From Cytobacillus sp. IB215665 (GTDB lineage Bacteria > Bacillota > Bacilli > Bacillales > SM2101): a DNA stretch of 64,000 nucleotides. Below, in pieces: positions 26,709 through 35,400 of the stretch. A program made the translations under genes and the position numbers. Positions within the stretch are counted from its first letter, which is position 1, and every line of letters begins with the position of its first letter. The stretch lies in contig NZ_JAXBME010000002.1 in NCBI RefSeq assembly GCF_033963835.1, forward strand, positions 62,001-126,000, in the 5' to 3' direction. The notes below the pieces were generated by a model. It was given only the letters and a program-made list of their open reading frames with translations, had not been told where the DNA came from and made no database searches.

Positions 26709-28070
26709 GTGAACTCCGTTAAAGCTGTAGAAGTACAGAGGTGGGAGAACTGGTCTGGGAGTGTTGTAAGTAAACCTGCAAAGGTCATGTACCCAAAAAG
26801 CATTGAAGAAATTATTTTAATCGTTAAACAATGTAACAAAACTAATCAGGCTATACGTATGGTTGGTTCTGGTCACTCATTTACATCATTAGTAGCAACA
26901 AACGATCTATTACTTTCATTGGACCTCCTTGAAGGGGTAGAACAAACAGACCGAGAGAATGATATTGTTTCTGTTTGGGCAGGAACAAAGCTGCATGTTT
27001 TGGGAGACGCTCTTCACAAACTTGGATATGCACAAGAAAATTTGGGTGATATTAATGCTCAATCGATAGCTGGAGCTATAAGTACTGGTACTCATGGGAC
27101 GGGAATCCAGTTTAGTAGTTTGGCTACACAAGTTGTTGAAATGACTGTAGTAACTGGGAAGGGAGAGTTACTAGAATGTAGTATGGATAAAAACACTCAA
27201 ATGTTTAAAGCTTTACAGCTATCATTGGGTGCTTTAGGTATTATTGTTAAACTTAAGCTAAAGGTTGTACCGGCATATAAATTACTGTTAGAGAGCAAAC
27301 GAATGTACTTAGATGATTGCCTACAAAATCTAGACAAATATAAAACGGAAAATCGACACTTTGAATTTTTTTGGTTTCCATATAGCAAATATGTTCAAGC
27401 CAAATTTGTTAATAAAACAAACGATGATAAAACGAAAAAAAATATTACAGATTCATTTAATAAAAAATTTATTGAGAATGGGTTGTACAAGGTGTTATCA
27501 GAAGGGTGTCGATTAATACCTTCGTTAAGTAAATCGGTAAGCAGATTGTCAGGAAGAGTAGTTCCGAATGAGCGAGCCATTGACGATAGCTATAAAGTTT
27601 TTGCATCAATAAGAGATGTTAAATTCAATGAAATGGAATATAATATTCCAGCTAATCAGCTTGCCAATGTGCTTACAGAAATAAAGGATATGATTAATGA
27701 AAAAAAGTTCCCCGTGCATTTCCCAATAGAATGTCGCTATGTTAAAAGAGATGATATATGGCTAAGCCCAGCTTATGAGAGAGACTCTGCATATATTGCT
27801 GTTCATATGTACAAAGGAATGGAATACAAAGATTATTTTCGTAGTGTTGAACAAGTTTGCAGAAAATATAACGGCAGACCTCATTGGGGGAAGATGCATA
27901 CACTAACAGCACATACACTAAAAGAAGTATATCCATTTTGGAATGAGTTCTTGCAGTTAAGAAATGACTTAGATCCAAATAGTCTATTTTTGAACACATA
28001 CTTACGTCAAATATTCGATATAGCTCCTACCTCTACGACGTCAACAAATTCACAATTAGCTGGTTTTTAA
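26709..28070 (+). CDS. FAD-dependent aldonolactone-oxidase-like oxidoreductase
   Basis: 453 residues of the D-arabinono-1,4-lactone/L-gulono-lactone oxidase family. Seen: PCMH FAD-binding domain with AIRMVGSGHSFTSL and GDINAQSIAGAISTGTHGTG, then the ALO domain ending with RPHWGKMHTLTA and DLDPNSLFLNTYL. The HWGK motif is the flavin-active-site signature. GTG 26709 is used (gaggggg upstream, protein begins MNSVKAVEVQRWENW); an ATG 48 bases earlier lacks a ribosome site. Bacterial members oxidise sugar lactones or polyols; the substrate cannot be told. Divergent from the EEP gene with about 210 bases between, and both are absent from the remembered B. subtilis order, suggesting an accessory insertion. 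Confidence 0.78.
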   Translation: MNSVKAVEVQRWENWSGSVVSKPAKVMYPKSIEEIILIVKQCNKTNQAIRMVGSGHSFTSLVATNDLLLSLDLLEGVEQTDRENDIVSVWAGTKLHVLGDALHKLGYAQENLGDINAQSIAGAISTGTHGTGIQFSSLATQVVEMTVVTGKGELLECSMDKNTQMFKALQLSLGALGIIVKLKLKVVPAYKLLLESKRMYLDDCLQNLDKYKTENRHFEFFWFPYSKYVQAKFVNKTNDDKTKKNITDSFNKKFIENGLYKVLSEGCRLIPSLSKSVSRLSGRVVPNERAIDDSYKVFASIRDVKFNEMEYNIPANQLANVLTEIKDMINEKKFPVHFPIECRYVKRDDIWLSPAYERDSAYIAVHMYKGMEYKDYFRSVEQVCRKYNGRPHWGKMHTLTAHTLKEVYPFWNEFLQLRNDLDPNSLFLNTYLRQIFDIAPTSTTSTNSQLAGF

Positions 28071-28081
28071 TATTTTTTTAA

Positions 28082-28211
28082 GGCTCTTTTCGTAAACTTG
28101 GTCGCTTTTTTTCACTTACATTTGAGCAACTGATGTATATTATATAATTTTTATAGTCTTTAGTGAGGAAAAAATGTTTATTCGAGTATAGCTCTCATAA
28201 CGAAAACAGTC
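28082..28211 (+). repeat. MITE-like repeat copy
   Basis: 130 bp, from ggctcttttcgtaaacttgg to cataacgaaaacagtc. Lies just after the oxidase stop and may act as its transcript end. The 420-base gap to gerE otherwise holds only the sigma-K promoter candidate. Confidence 0.65.
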
Positions 28212-28396
28212 TTTTATAATCACCTCTATAGGAGCTGGCACGTGGTCAACTAATAATTACGGTTAATTAAAACAACCCATTACATATAACCAAATCAAGC
28301 AATTCATTACTGTTTATTAACTGAGAAAATAAACTCTGATATGTAGTGTCATGTAAAAGAAAATCAAGATGTTCGTACATTTTGGACGAAAATAAT

Positions 28397-28425
28397 CACA
28401 GCCATACTCCTTCAAACATAAGATA
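28397..28425 (+). promoter_or_regulatory. Candidate sigma-K promoter of gerE
   Basis: cACA (28397-28400), 16 bases, CATAAGATA (28417-28425): fits the mother-cell sigma-K pattern mACA-N16-CATAnnnTA. B. subtilis gerE is transcribed by sigma-K, so the fit is biologically expected. About 65 bases upstream of the TTG start. Confidence 0.6.
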
Positions 28426-28490
28426 ACATGACTAAATATATACCCATCCGCTAGTTCAGCTCGTACCTTTAGCAAGGAGGGTTACAATAT

Positions 28491-28715
28491 TTGAAGGAGA
28501 AGGAGTTTCAACCAAAGCCGTTACTCACTAAAAGAGAAAGAGAAGTATTTGAATTGTTAGTTCAAGATAAAACAACAAAAGAGATTGCTAGTGAATTATT
28601 TATTAGCGAGAAAACTGTTCGAAATCATATTTCAAATGCCATGCAAAAGCTAGGAGTTAAGGGGCGTTCGCAGGCAGTAGTCGAGCTATTGCGAATGGGT
28701 GAACTTAAGCTTTAA
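28491..28715 (+). CDS. gerE: Spore germination/coat transcription regulator GerE
   Basis: 74-residue LuxR-type helix-turn-helix protein that binds DNA without a receiver domain and switches late coat genes in the mother cell during sporulation. Nearly identical to remembered B. subtilis Ger[21 protein letters not shown], then [23 protein letters not shown] start at 28491 with caaggaggg upstream. A sigma-K-like promoter precedes it, and a short hairpin (accggc/gccggt, 28721-28749) follows. Direct evidence that the organism makes endospores. Confidence 0.97.
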   Translation: MKEKEFQPKPLLTKREREVFELLVQDKTTKEIASELFISEKTVRNHISNAMQKLGVKGRSQAVVELLRMGELKL

Positions 28716-28720
28716 TGTAT

Positions 28721-28755
28721 ACCGGCTTACCTTACATAGGGAGGCCGGTTATTTA
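28721..28755 (+). terminator. Hairpin after gerE
   Basis: accggc (28721-28726) / gccggt (28744-28749), 17-base loop, followed by tattta. A weak terminator. Confidence 0.5.
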
Positions 28756-28883
28756 TATGCCTTTATTTTGTAAGTAACTTCTGTAAGCAAACGAGATCGA
28801 CATATAATATTAATCAATAAAAATAAGTAGTGGATTACACAATCTAAGATGTAACTTGATGATTTGATACTGGAGGTTATCAA

Positions 28884-29117
28884 ATGAAGAATTTTAGGAT
28901 GTTGAAGAACTTAAGCAGAGTACAATTTATACTATTGTACTCTGCAGTTATATCCATTCCACTCGTTGTTGATTATTATATAATCAAGTATTTTATTAAT
29001 TCTTATACGTTTCAGATCGAGTTCACTGAATTGATAATTGTATGGGGTATTTGCTATGTATTAAGTTTCTTTATGTCCATATACGTTTGGAGCTGGTTTA
29101 AGGAACATACAATGTAA
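28884..29117 (+). CDS. Small two-helix membrane protein, function unknown
   Basis: 77 residues: a short basic N-terminus (MKNFRMLKNLSRVQ), a first membrane helix (about 15-32), a loop, a second helix (about 45-68) and a short tail. A good ribosome site (ctggaggtt) precedes ATG 28884, and no overlapping gene competes. It lies between gerE and racE, where B. subtilis carries ysmA-type genes, but it does not resemble them. No family is recognised. Confidence 0.55.
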   Translation: MKNFRMLKNLSRVQFILLYSAVISIPLVVDYYIIKYFINSYTFQIEFTELIIVWGICYVLSFFMSIYVWSWFKEHTM

Positions 29118-29376
29118 TATGTGCATATAACTAGTTTCATAGAAAGCTTCTTTATATACGCTGTGACTTATTCAGCTAGGAATGACTGTGCTTCGATTTT
29201 ATCAGCAAACAATATTAATATTTAAGTGATATGATTGTCTAAGGTTAAAAAGCTTTTATACAATTTAGTAGCTATACTTCACCTTGTGAAATACTTGCAT
29301 TTCAATTCAAAAAGTTAGAAAATAAGGTGACACTTTAAATATACATCGAGAAACGAGATAAGAATGAGGCGATTTT

Positions 29377-30171
29377 TTGTTAAGACCGATTGGAGTTATC
29401 GATTCAGGAGTAGGGGGACTAACGGTTGCGAAAGAAATCAATCGTCAGTTACCTAAAGAAAGAATCATTTATTTAGGAGATACTGCTAGATGTCCTTATG
29501 GGCCGAGGCCTAGTGAAGAAGTCCGGAAATATACATGGGAAATGACAAATTACTTGCTAACATATGATATTAAAATGCTTGTCATTGCTTGTAATACTGC
29601 TACAGCTGCAGTATTAGAAGAAATAAAGCATGAGCTCAGTATACCTGTTGTTGGTGTAATTCATCCAGGAGCTAGGACTGCACTAAAAATAACAAGCAAT
29701 AATCATATAGGTGTAATTGGTACTGTAGGTACAATTGCTAGTGGAGCTTATAAACAAGCATTAGAGTCTATTAACCACAAAGTTTATGTAGAATCACTTG
29801 CATGTCCTAGATTTGTACCACTCGTTGAGAGTGGTGACTACGAAGGGGAACAAGCGAAAAGAGTGGTTGCTGAAACTTTAGTAGAATTAAAAAATAAAAG
29901 TATTGATACACTTATTTTAGGTTGTACTCATTACCCACTTCTAAGTCATTTAATTAGTGAATTTATGGGAGAACGAGTGAATATTATTTGTTCGGGAGAT
30001 GAGACTGCTCGGGAAGTCAGCACGATTCTATACCATAGCGGATTATTAAATGATGAAGATGGTAATAATAATCATCTATTCCTTACAACAGGTGCACAGG
30101 AGATTTTTCAACAAATTGCTTCGAATTTATTCGGGCATCCTATTGATAATATAGAAACTATTAGTTTATAA
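29377..30171 (+). CDS. racE: Glutamate racemase
   Basis: 264 residues. Makes D-glutamate for peptidoglycan (and for poly-gamma-glutamate where present). Both catalytic cysteines are visible: [10 protein letters not shown] (about Cys73) and LGCTHYPLL (about Cys184), with N-terminal [16 protein letters not shown] and [14 protein letters not shown]. The start is TTG 29377 ([11 protein letters not shown]), fitting the remembered B. subtilis RacE ([12 protein letters not shown]); the ribosome site gaggcg lies about 8 bases upstream. Followed by a strong terminator. Confidence 0.95.
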   Translation: MLRPIGVIDSGVGGLTVAKEINRQLPKERIIYLGDTARCPYGPRPSEEVRKYTWEMTNYLLTYDIKMLVIACNTATAAVLEEIKHELSIPVVGVIHPGARTALKITSNNHIGVIGTVGTIASGAYKQALESINHKVYVESLACPRFVPLVESGDYEGEQAKRVVAETLVELKNKSIDTLILGCTHYPLLSHLISEFMGERVNIICSGDETAREVSTILYHSGLLNDEDGNNNHLFLTTGAQEIFQQIASNLFGHPIDNIETISL

Positions 30172-30201
30172 AACCATTAAATGAGATGCTTTATTTTACG
30201 T

Positions 30202-30228
30202 CCTCTAGCCAAGCTAGAGGGTTTTTTC
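30202..30228 (+). terminator. Terminator after racE
   Basis: cctctagc/gctagagg with a 3-base loop followed by gttttttctttttt. Strong. Confidence 0.9.
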
Positions 30229-30299
30229 TTTTTTATCGGTCTAAAAATAAAAACAGCTCGTATACATAGTAGTACAAACTGATGTAAGGGGGAAGATAA

Positions 30300-31397
30300 A
30301 TGAAAACATGGAAAATACTCAAAATGACTACTGCTATATTAACATTATCAGTGTTATTAGCTGGATGTGGTCTTTTTGGTGGAGAAGATAAAGGCCTTGA
30401 GATTGATCCACCTCAAGAAACAACTTATTTGGAGGAAGGGGAATTTACTGACGGAGAAAGTGTAATGGATTCAGAACAAGAAGCAGGTGTAAGTGTTGAT
30501 GTACAGGAAGATGGAGTGGCAGACACTGTTCAACGTGAATTATTTCTGCTAGATCAATATGGAATGGTCGTTCCGCAAACAGTAGAGTTACCAATAGTAG
30601 AAGGTCCAGCAAAGCAAGCTTTAGAATACTTGGTACAAGATGGGCCAGTAGAGGAAATGCTTCCTAATGGATTTAGAGCTGTATTACCTGCAGGTACATC
30701 AGTTGAGGTGAACATAGTAGAAGGTGGAACAGTAATTGCGGATTTTTCAAAGGAATTCGAAGAGTACAATAAAGAAGATGAACTAAAAATATTACAAGCA
30801 ATCACATGGACATTAACTCAGTTTGAAACAATTGATAAAGTACAAATAAGGATAAATGGTTACGATCAATCTGTAATGCCTGTGAACGGAACACCGATTG
30901 GGGAAGGGGTTAGCAGGGAGCACGGTATTAATTTTGATGAAAATGAAGTTGCTGATATTACAAATTCATACCCTGTTACAGTCTATTTCTTAGCAGAAAA
31001 TGCTGATTCAATCTACTATGTTCCTGTTACTAGAAGAGTAGCGAACACAGAAGAAAATAGCATCGTTGCTGTCATTAATGAATTAGTTGAAGGACCTAGT
31101 TACACATCAAAATTATTAGGGGCCATCAATAATGAAGTTGAATTATTGAGTGAACCGATCATCCAAGATGGGCAAGTTATTTTAAATTTTAATGAATATA
31201 TTCTCGGAAGCTTTTCAGAAGAACCGATTATTAATACAAATGTATTAGATACATTAGTCCTAACACTAACAGAGCAGGAAGGTATAGAACAGGTAGCTAT
31301 TCAAGTAAATGGGGAAGCAGAGCTTGTGAATGAACAAGGTGAATTATTAGCCGAACCAGTGTCAAGGCCAAAAAATGTGAACATGGATAGTTTTTAA
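30300..31397 (+). CDS. gerM: Spore germination lipoprotein GerM
   Basis: 365-residue lipoprotein with lipobox LAGC (Cys23) and an acidic linker, then two GerMN domains (about 95-190 and 215-345). Repeated patterns mark the domains: RELFLLDQYGMVVPQTVELP...LEYLVQDGP and VTVYFLAENADSIYYVPVTR...INELVEGP. Each ends in a strand such as VIADFSKEF or VILNFNEYIL. Family members act in forespore-mother-cell adhesion and germination. ATG 30300 has aaggggga upstream. Its place between racE and rph matches B. subtilis. Confidence 0.94.
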   Translation: MKTWKILKMTTAILTLSVLLAGCGLFGGEDKGLEIDPPQETTYLEEGEFTDGESVMDSEQEAGVSVDVQEDGVADTVQRELFLLDQYGMVVPQTVELPIVEGPAKQALEYLVQDGPVEEMLPNGFRAVLPAGTSVEVNIVEGGTVIADFSKEFEEYNKEDELKILQAITWTLTQFETIDKVQIRINGYDQSVMPVNGTPIGEGVSREHGINFDENEVADITNSYPVTVYFLAENADSIYYVPVTRRVANTEENSIVAVINELVEGPSYTSKLLGAINNEVELLSEPIIQDGQVILNFNEYILGSFSEEPIINTNVLDTLVLTLTEQEGIEQVAIQVNGEAELVNEQGELLAEPVSRPKNVNMDSF

Positions 31398-31466
31398 AAA
31401 TCTTTTTTTGATATACTATATAAAGATGAGTACAAGAGGTAGGCGTAATTGAGCTACCTCTTCTTA

Positions 31467-31592
31467 TTGTCTAGCTCCAGCACCCATTCCCTCGAGGTCG
31501 CTTCGTCATAGCATCTGAAGGCAAAGAGCACCTTCGTATGTTATGACTCCAGCGCTTGTCGGGAATAACCAGGGTGCTTGCGCATTTCGTAG
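31467..31592 (+). repeat. Divergent copy 1 of the ttgtctagctccag repeat
   Basis: Begins ttgtctagctccagcaccca and ends ttgcgcatttcgtag. Shares both ends with the two copies that follow but differs in the middle. The ends read as a partial palindrome. Elements with this start are familiar from Bacillaceae intergenic regions. Confidence 0.75.
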
Positions 31593-31719
31593 TTGTCTAG
31601 CTCCAGGCGCCATCGGCTCGAGGTCATAAGCTAATCTGTCAAGAAGGTTAAAAAGCAACCTTCCAGCCAGCTTAACTTATGCTTGTCGCCGATAAACAGT
31701 CGCCTTGCGCATTTCGTAG
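31593..31719 (+). repeat. Tandem repeat copy 2 (127 bp)
   Basis: Identical by eye to copy 3. Contains a self-pairing core gaaggttaaaaagcaacctt and flanking complementary segments (ggcgccatcggc with gccgat...cgcc; cataagct with acttatgc), so the transcript would fold into one long stem. Confidence 0.85.
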
Positions 31720-31846
31720 TTGTCTAGCTCCAGGCGCCATCGGCTCGAGGTCATAAGCTAATCTGTCAAGAAGGTTAAAAAGCAACCTTCCAGCCAGCTT
31801 AACTTATGCTTGTCGCCGATAAACAGTCGCCTTGCGCATTTCGTAG
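31720..31846 (+). repeat. Tandem repeat copy 3 (127 bp)
   Basis: Direct, apparently exact repeat of 31593-31719, which suggests a recent duplication. A further partial start (ttg) follows at the junction. Confidence 0.85.
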
Positions 31847-31849
31847 TTG

Positions 31850-31909
31850 AAAACACTACGCCATTCCCCAAAGTGAGTGGGATTGTTATAGGTGGAATGG
31901 GGTGTTTAT
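31850..31909 (+). promoter_or_regulatory. Hairpin upstream of rph
   Basis: aaacac...ccattcc at 31850-31867 pairs with ggaatgg-ggtgttt at 31892-31908, enclosing gtgagtgggattgttatag. It may terminate read-through from gerM and the repeat block (tail ttatgttt is weak) or form part of the rph leader. Confidence 0.45.
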
Positions 31910-31931
31910 GTTTGATGAGGAGGAATTATAA

Positions 31932-32693
31932 ATGAGAGTTGATGGACGGAACGAAGATCAATTAAGACCAATACATATTGAGACAAATTATTTAAAGCAT
32001 CCTGAAGGTTCAGTACTAATCTCTGTTGGTGATACGAAGGTCATCTGTACTGCGAGTATTGAAGATCGAGTTCCACCGTTTATGAGAGGTGAAGGTAAAG
32101 GTTGGATTACTGCAGAATACTCGATGTTACCTCGAGCGACTGATTCAAGAAACATACGCGAATCTAGTAAAGGTAAAGTATCGGGAAGAACGATGGAGAT
32201 ACAACGCTTGATTGGAAGAGCATTGCGCTCAGTGGTTGATTTAGAAAAAATTGGCGAAAGAACAATCTGGGTTGATTGTGATGTTATTCAAGCAGATGGT
32301 GGTACGAGAACTGCGTCCATTACAGGTGCTTTTGTTGCAGTTGTGTTAGCAGTTGGGAAACTAATGTCTGAGAAAAAATTATCAAAATCACCGATACAAG
32401 ATTTTTTAGCAGCTACCTCAGTTGGGATAGATGCGAAGCTAGGGCCAATTTTAGATTTGAATTATATCGAGGATTCATCAGCACAAGTTGATATGAATGT
32501 TGTTATGACAGGGGCTGGTCAATTTGTTGAGTTACAAGGAACTGGAGAAGAAGCAACTTTTTCAAGAGATGAGCTAAATAATTTATTATCTTTAGCTGAA
32601 GAGGGGATTCATGAAATTATTCAAAAACAGCGCGAAGCATTAGGAGAATTCGTCCAACATATTAAATCATCTACTGATGAAAGTGGGAACTAG
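31932..32693 (+). CDS. rph: Ribonuclease PH
   Basis: 253-residue phosphorolytic 3'-5' exoribonuclease that trims tRNA 3' ends. Seen: [14 protein letters not shown] at the N-terminus, [14 protein letters not shown], the Arg-rich phosphate site [36 protein letters not shown] and the C-terminal [14 protein letters not shown]. Ribosome site gaggaggaa. First gene of a compact rph-rdgB-ysnB operon; its stop lies 2 bases before the rdgB start. Confidence 0.97.
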   Translation: MRVDGRNEDQLRPIHIETNYLKHPEGSVLISVGDTKVICTASIEDRVPPFMRGEGKGWITAEYSMLPRATDSRNIRESSKGKVSGRTMEIQRLIGRALRSVVDLEKIGERTIWVDCDVIQADGGTRTASITGAFVAVVLAVGKLMSEKKLSKSPIQDFLAATSVGIDAKLGPILDLNYIEDSSAQVDMNVVMTGAGQFVELQGTGEEATFSRDELNNLLSLAEEGIHEIIQKQREALGEFVQHIKSSTDESGN

Positions 32694-32694
32694 A

Positions 32695-33309
32695 GTGAAA
32701 CAAGTATTAATTGCTACAAAAAATATGGGCAAAGTAAATGAATTTAAGTTCATGCTAGAACCTAAAGGAATTGAAGTAAAGTCTTTGTTCGATATTAACG
32801 AGCCGATAGATATCGAGGAAACTGGACAGACCTTTGCTGAAAATGCAGTCATAAAAGCTGAGGATGTAGCAAATCGGTTTCAGACTATAGTCATTGCAGA
32901 TGATTCAGGATTAGCAGTAGATGCTCTTGACGGTCGCCCTGGAGTTTATTCTGCCCGCTATGCTGGAGAGCATAAAGATGATCAAGCCAATTTGGAAAAA
33001 GTATTGCAGGAGCTAGAAGGTGTGCCAACTCATAATAGGACTGGACGTTTTCATTGTGCATTAGCTATTGCTTTTCCTCAAGGAGACACCCATGTTGTTG
33101 AAGGTATATGTGAAGGGAGAATTACGGACACCCCTGTAGGACAAAACGGCTTCGGATATGATCCTATTTTTTATGTAGAAGAGAAAGAAAAGACCATGGC
33201 TCAATTATCAAAACAAGAAAAAAATGAAATGAGTCACCGAGCTATTGCATTAAAAAAGCTTTCACATTTATGGTCTGAGATATTTGCTGATGAGGACAAG
33301 CTAACATGA
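32695..33309 (+). CDS. rdgB: XTP/dITP diphosphatase (RdgB/HAM1 family)
   Basis: 204 residues. Hydrolyses deaminated purine nucleoside triphosphates to keep them out of DNA. Seen: ATKNMGKVNEFKFML, ETGQTFAENAVIKA, IADDSGLAVDALDGRPGVYS, FGYDPIFYV and SHRAIALKKL. The GTG at 32695 gives MKQVLIATKNMGK, matching family starts (B. subtilis YsnA MKEAIIATHNPGK); an ATG 18 bases upstream inside rph is possible but adds MKVGTR. Co-transcribed with rph. Confidence 0.93.
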   Translation: MKQVLIATKNMGKVNEFKFMLEPKGIEVKSLFDINEPIDIEETGQTFAENAVIKAEDVANRFQTIVIADDSGLAVDALDGRPGVYSARYAGEHKDDQANLEKVLQELEGVPTHNRTGRFHCALAIAFPQGDTHVVEGICEGRITDTPVGQNGFGYDPIFYVEEKEKTMAQLSKQEKNEMSHRAIALKKLSHLWSEIFADEDKLT

Positions 33310-33818
33310 AAATTATAGTCGTAAGTGATAGTCACGGCTTATCAGAAGAGCTTACACAAGTTGCTCGAAGACACGAAGATGATGTTCAAATGATGATTCA
33401 TTGTGGAGATTCAGAGCTCCCCGCTCATGCTGAGGAAATGCAAAAATTTAACGCTGTTAGAGGAAATTGTGATATAGACTCTGCTTACCCAGATCATCTA
33501 GTCGAAAAATGTGGACAGCAACATTTATTTGTTACACATGGTCATTTATACAATGTAAAAATGACTTTAATGAATCTTTTATATCGTGCTAAGGAAGTTG
33601 ATGCCAAGATTGTTTGCTTTGGGCATTCACACATAGCAGGATCAGAGATGGCTGATGGAATTATATTTATTAACCCGGGAAGCCTCCGACTCCCGAGAAT
33701 GCGCAATGAACAAACATATGTTATACTACATATACAAAATAGACATATCCATGTCAATTACTATAATATTGAAGGCAAGCTTATACCATCTTTATCAAGC
33801 GAATTTATACTTGAATAA
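33306..33818 (+). CDS. ysnB: YfcE/MJ0936-type metallophosphoesterase
   Basis: 170-residue calcineurin-like phosphodiesterase. Metal-ligand motifs in order: VVSDSHG (about 5-11), HCGDSE, GNCD, THGH and FGHSH near 102. All the Asp/His/Asn ligands of the dinuclear site are visible. The start overlaps the rdgB stop (ATGA). The physiological substrate is not known for the Bacillus member. Confidence 0.9.
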   Translation: MKIIVVSDSHGLSEELTQVARRHEDDVQMMIHCGDSELPAHAEEMQKFNAVRGNCDIDSAYPDHLVEKCGQQHLFVTHGHLYNVKMTLMNLLYRAKEVDAKIVCFGHSHIAGSEMADGIIFINPGSLRLPRMRNEQTYVILHIQNRHIHVNYYNIEGKLIPSLSSEFILE

Positions 33819-33854
33819 TAAAATACATGTTTTTTATCTGCTATAGTACTGAGT

Positions 33855-33883
33855 CACTTTACCATTACACCAATGGTAAAGTG
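33855..33883 (+). terminator. Hairpin after ysnB
   Basis: Perfect 12-bp inverted repeat cactttaccatt/aatggtaaagtg with a 5-base loop. No T tract follows (ctctgtg), but the position suits the end of the rph operon. Confidence 0.55.
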
Positions 33884-34016
33884 CTCTGTGAGCAGCATAA
33901 CGATGAACATATAAATAATGAAAAATAATTTTATATTTATTACAGAAAAATGATTGACAAACAATGCTAATATTTATATAATAAATTTTGTCGTTAACAA
34001 TTAAACAAATTCTTTT

Positions 34017-34093
<77 letters not shown>

Positions 34094-34136
34094 TTACATA
34101 ACATTGTAACCCTTAATATGACGGGTTTGAACAGAT

Positions 34137-34183
34137 AATGGATGATCATACAGTATAGAATACTGTTTGATCATCCATTTTTT
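34137..34183 (+). terminator. Terminator after tRNA-Arg
   Basis: Long stem aatggatgatca/tgatcatccatt with an inner cagta/tactg pairing, then a T run. Strong. Confidence 0.9.
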
Positions 34184-34365
34184 ATGCTACTATTGATATG
34201 TGAAAATAGACATTTTTTGAAGTATTCATGTGAATATTTTGTAAAAAACTGATAGTTAATATAGCTAGTAAAGTTATTATATTTTTCTAATGTATATAAA
34301 AGTAAATATTAGTATATTAACTAAATTATGTTACTTCAGCAAATATGAAAAAGCTCCTCTACTCA

Positions 34366-34815
34366 TTAATGAAAATCAACATTAATTTTCTTCTTGGTGC
34401 CTTGGCTTTTCTTTGGCATAGTAACCTCTAGGACACCATTTTTGTATGTTGCTTTCACTCCCTCAATACTTACAGATGTTGGTAGAGTTACTGCTCTATG
34501 AAAGCTACCTGTGTGTCTTTCTCTTCTGTATAAATTCTCATCTTTTACATCGTCAGTCCTATTTATAGAGCCACTAATATTCAAAACATTGTTGTCAATT
34601 TCAATATTTACATCCTCTTTTTTTTCTAGTCCAGGTATGTCACACGTAGCCACAACCTCATTACTTGTCTCATAAACATCAACTCTAATCATTCCTAAGT
34701 AGTTTTGCTCATTGGTAAAGTCAAAAGGGAAGTTAGAGAAGTTAGAAAATAGCCTGTCCATGTCCCTTCTCATGTTTGATAAATGTCTGAACGGATCGTG
34801 AGGTATTAATGTCAT
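34366..34815 (-). CDS. Small heat-shock protein (Hsp20/alpha-crystallin family)
   Basis: 149-residue holdase chaperone. N-terminal region MTLIPHDPFRHLSNMRRDMD with aromatic-rich FSNFPFDF; alpha-crystallin domain about 42-140 with VDVYETSNEVVATCDIPGL, LNISGSI and the end motif YKNGVLEVTMPK. Short basic C-terminal extension (GTKKKINVDFH), without an I-x-I motif. A strong ribosome site (ggaggag, minus strand) precedes the start. Monocistronic. No CIRCE inverted repeat is visible just upstream. Confidence 0.92.
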   Translation of the reverse strand: MTLIPHDPFRHLSNMRRDMDRLFSNFSNFPFDFTNEQNYLGMIRVDVYETSNEVVATCDIPGLEKKEDVNIEIDNNVLNISGSINRTDDVKDENLYRRERHTGSFHRAVTLPTSVSIEGVKATYKNGVLEVTMPKKSQGTKKKINVDFH

Positions 34816-35400
34816 TTGTTCTCCTCCAAATGCGCAAAATTTAAATTATATAGTAATATTCTCTACAGTAGTTATAGAAATATGTAATATGGATAAGAAA
34901 TAATTAATACTTCTTATAAATGTATACTGATTTAAGGGAAGATCATGAATGAAAGTTATGTATTGGAAATTACTTTAATTTATAAATTTTATATTGAATA
35001 AATGAGGTTGGATTGAAGGCTTCATATTTTCAGTTTCTCTTTCTAACTTTTTGAACCTATTTTTTAAAAAGTTTCACAAATTTAAAAACCTCATTATAAC
35101 AGTGATGTAAGCGTATTCAAATTGAGTGATAAATACAAATTTTCAAATAATTCTTCAAAAGACTATTGACTCTTTAAACAAATGAGCGTAAGATAGTCCT
35201 CAAATAAAAAATTGTCACAATATTTATTAGTTTTTAAAATCTATATTTTTACATGATTTTACGTTAAAATTCCTTAGTTTTTTGTCGGTATAAATACCTA
35301 GTGTTGGTCCATTCAAAAAGGTACATTTTAGGATATTTTTTTATATCTATGTATTTATCGATTTAAAGCGTCTATATAATAAAGGGAAGGAGGATATAAG
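34816..35400 (+). other. AT-rich gap between hsp20 and ilvE
   Basis: 585 bases without a credible gene. Contains the promoter of the minus-strand hsp20, presumably the ilvE promoter near the right end, and a weak CodY-like 15-mer aattttcaaataatt at 35138-35152 (13 of 15 against AATTTTCWGAAAATT). No T-box or large hairpin is seen here. Confidence 0.45.

Noticed and set aside
31467-31848. CRISPR array
   Set aside because: The units are contiguous 127-bp palindromic repeats without short direct repeats separated by unique spacers, and no cas genes are present.
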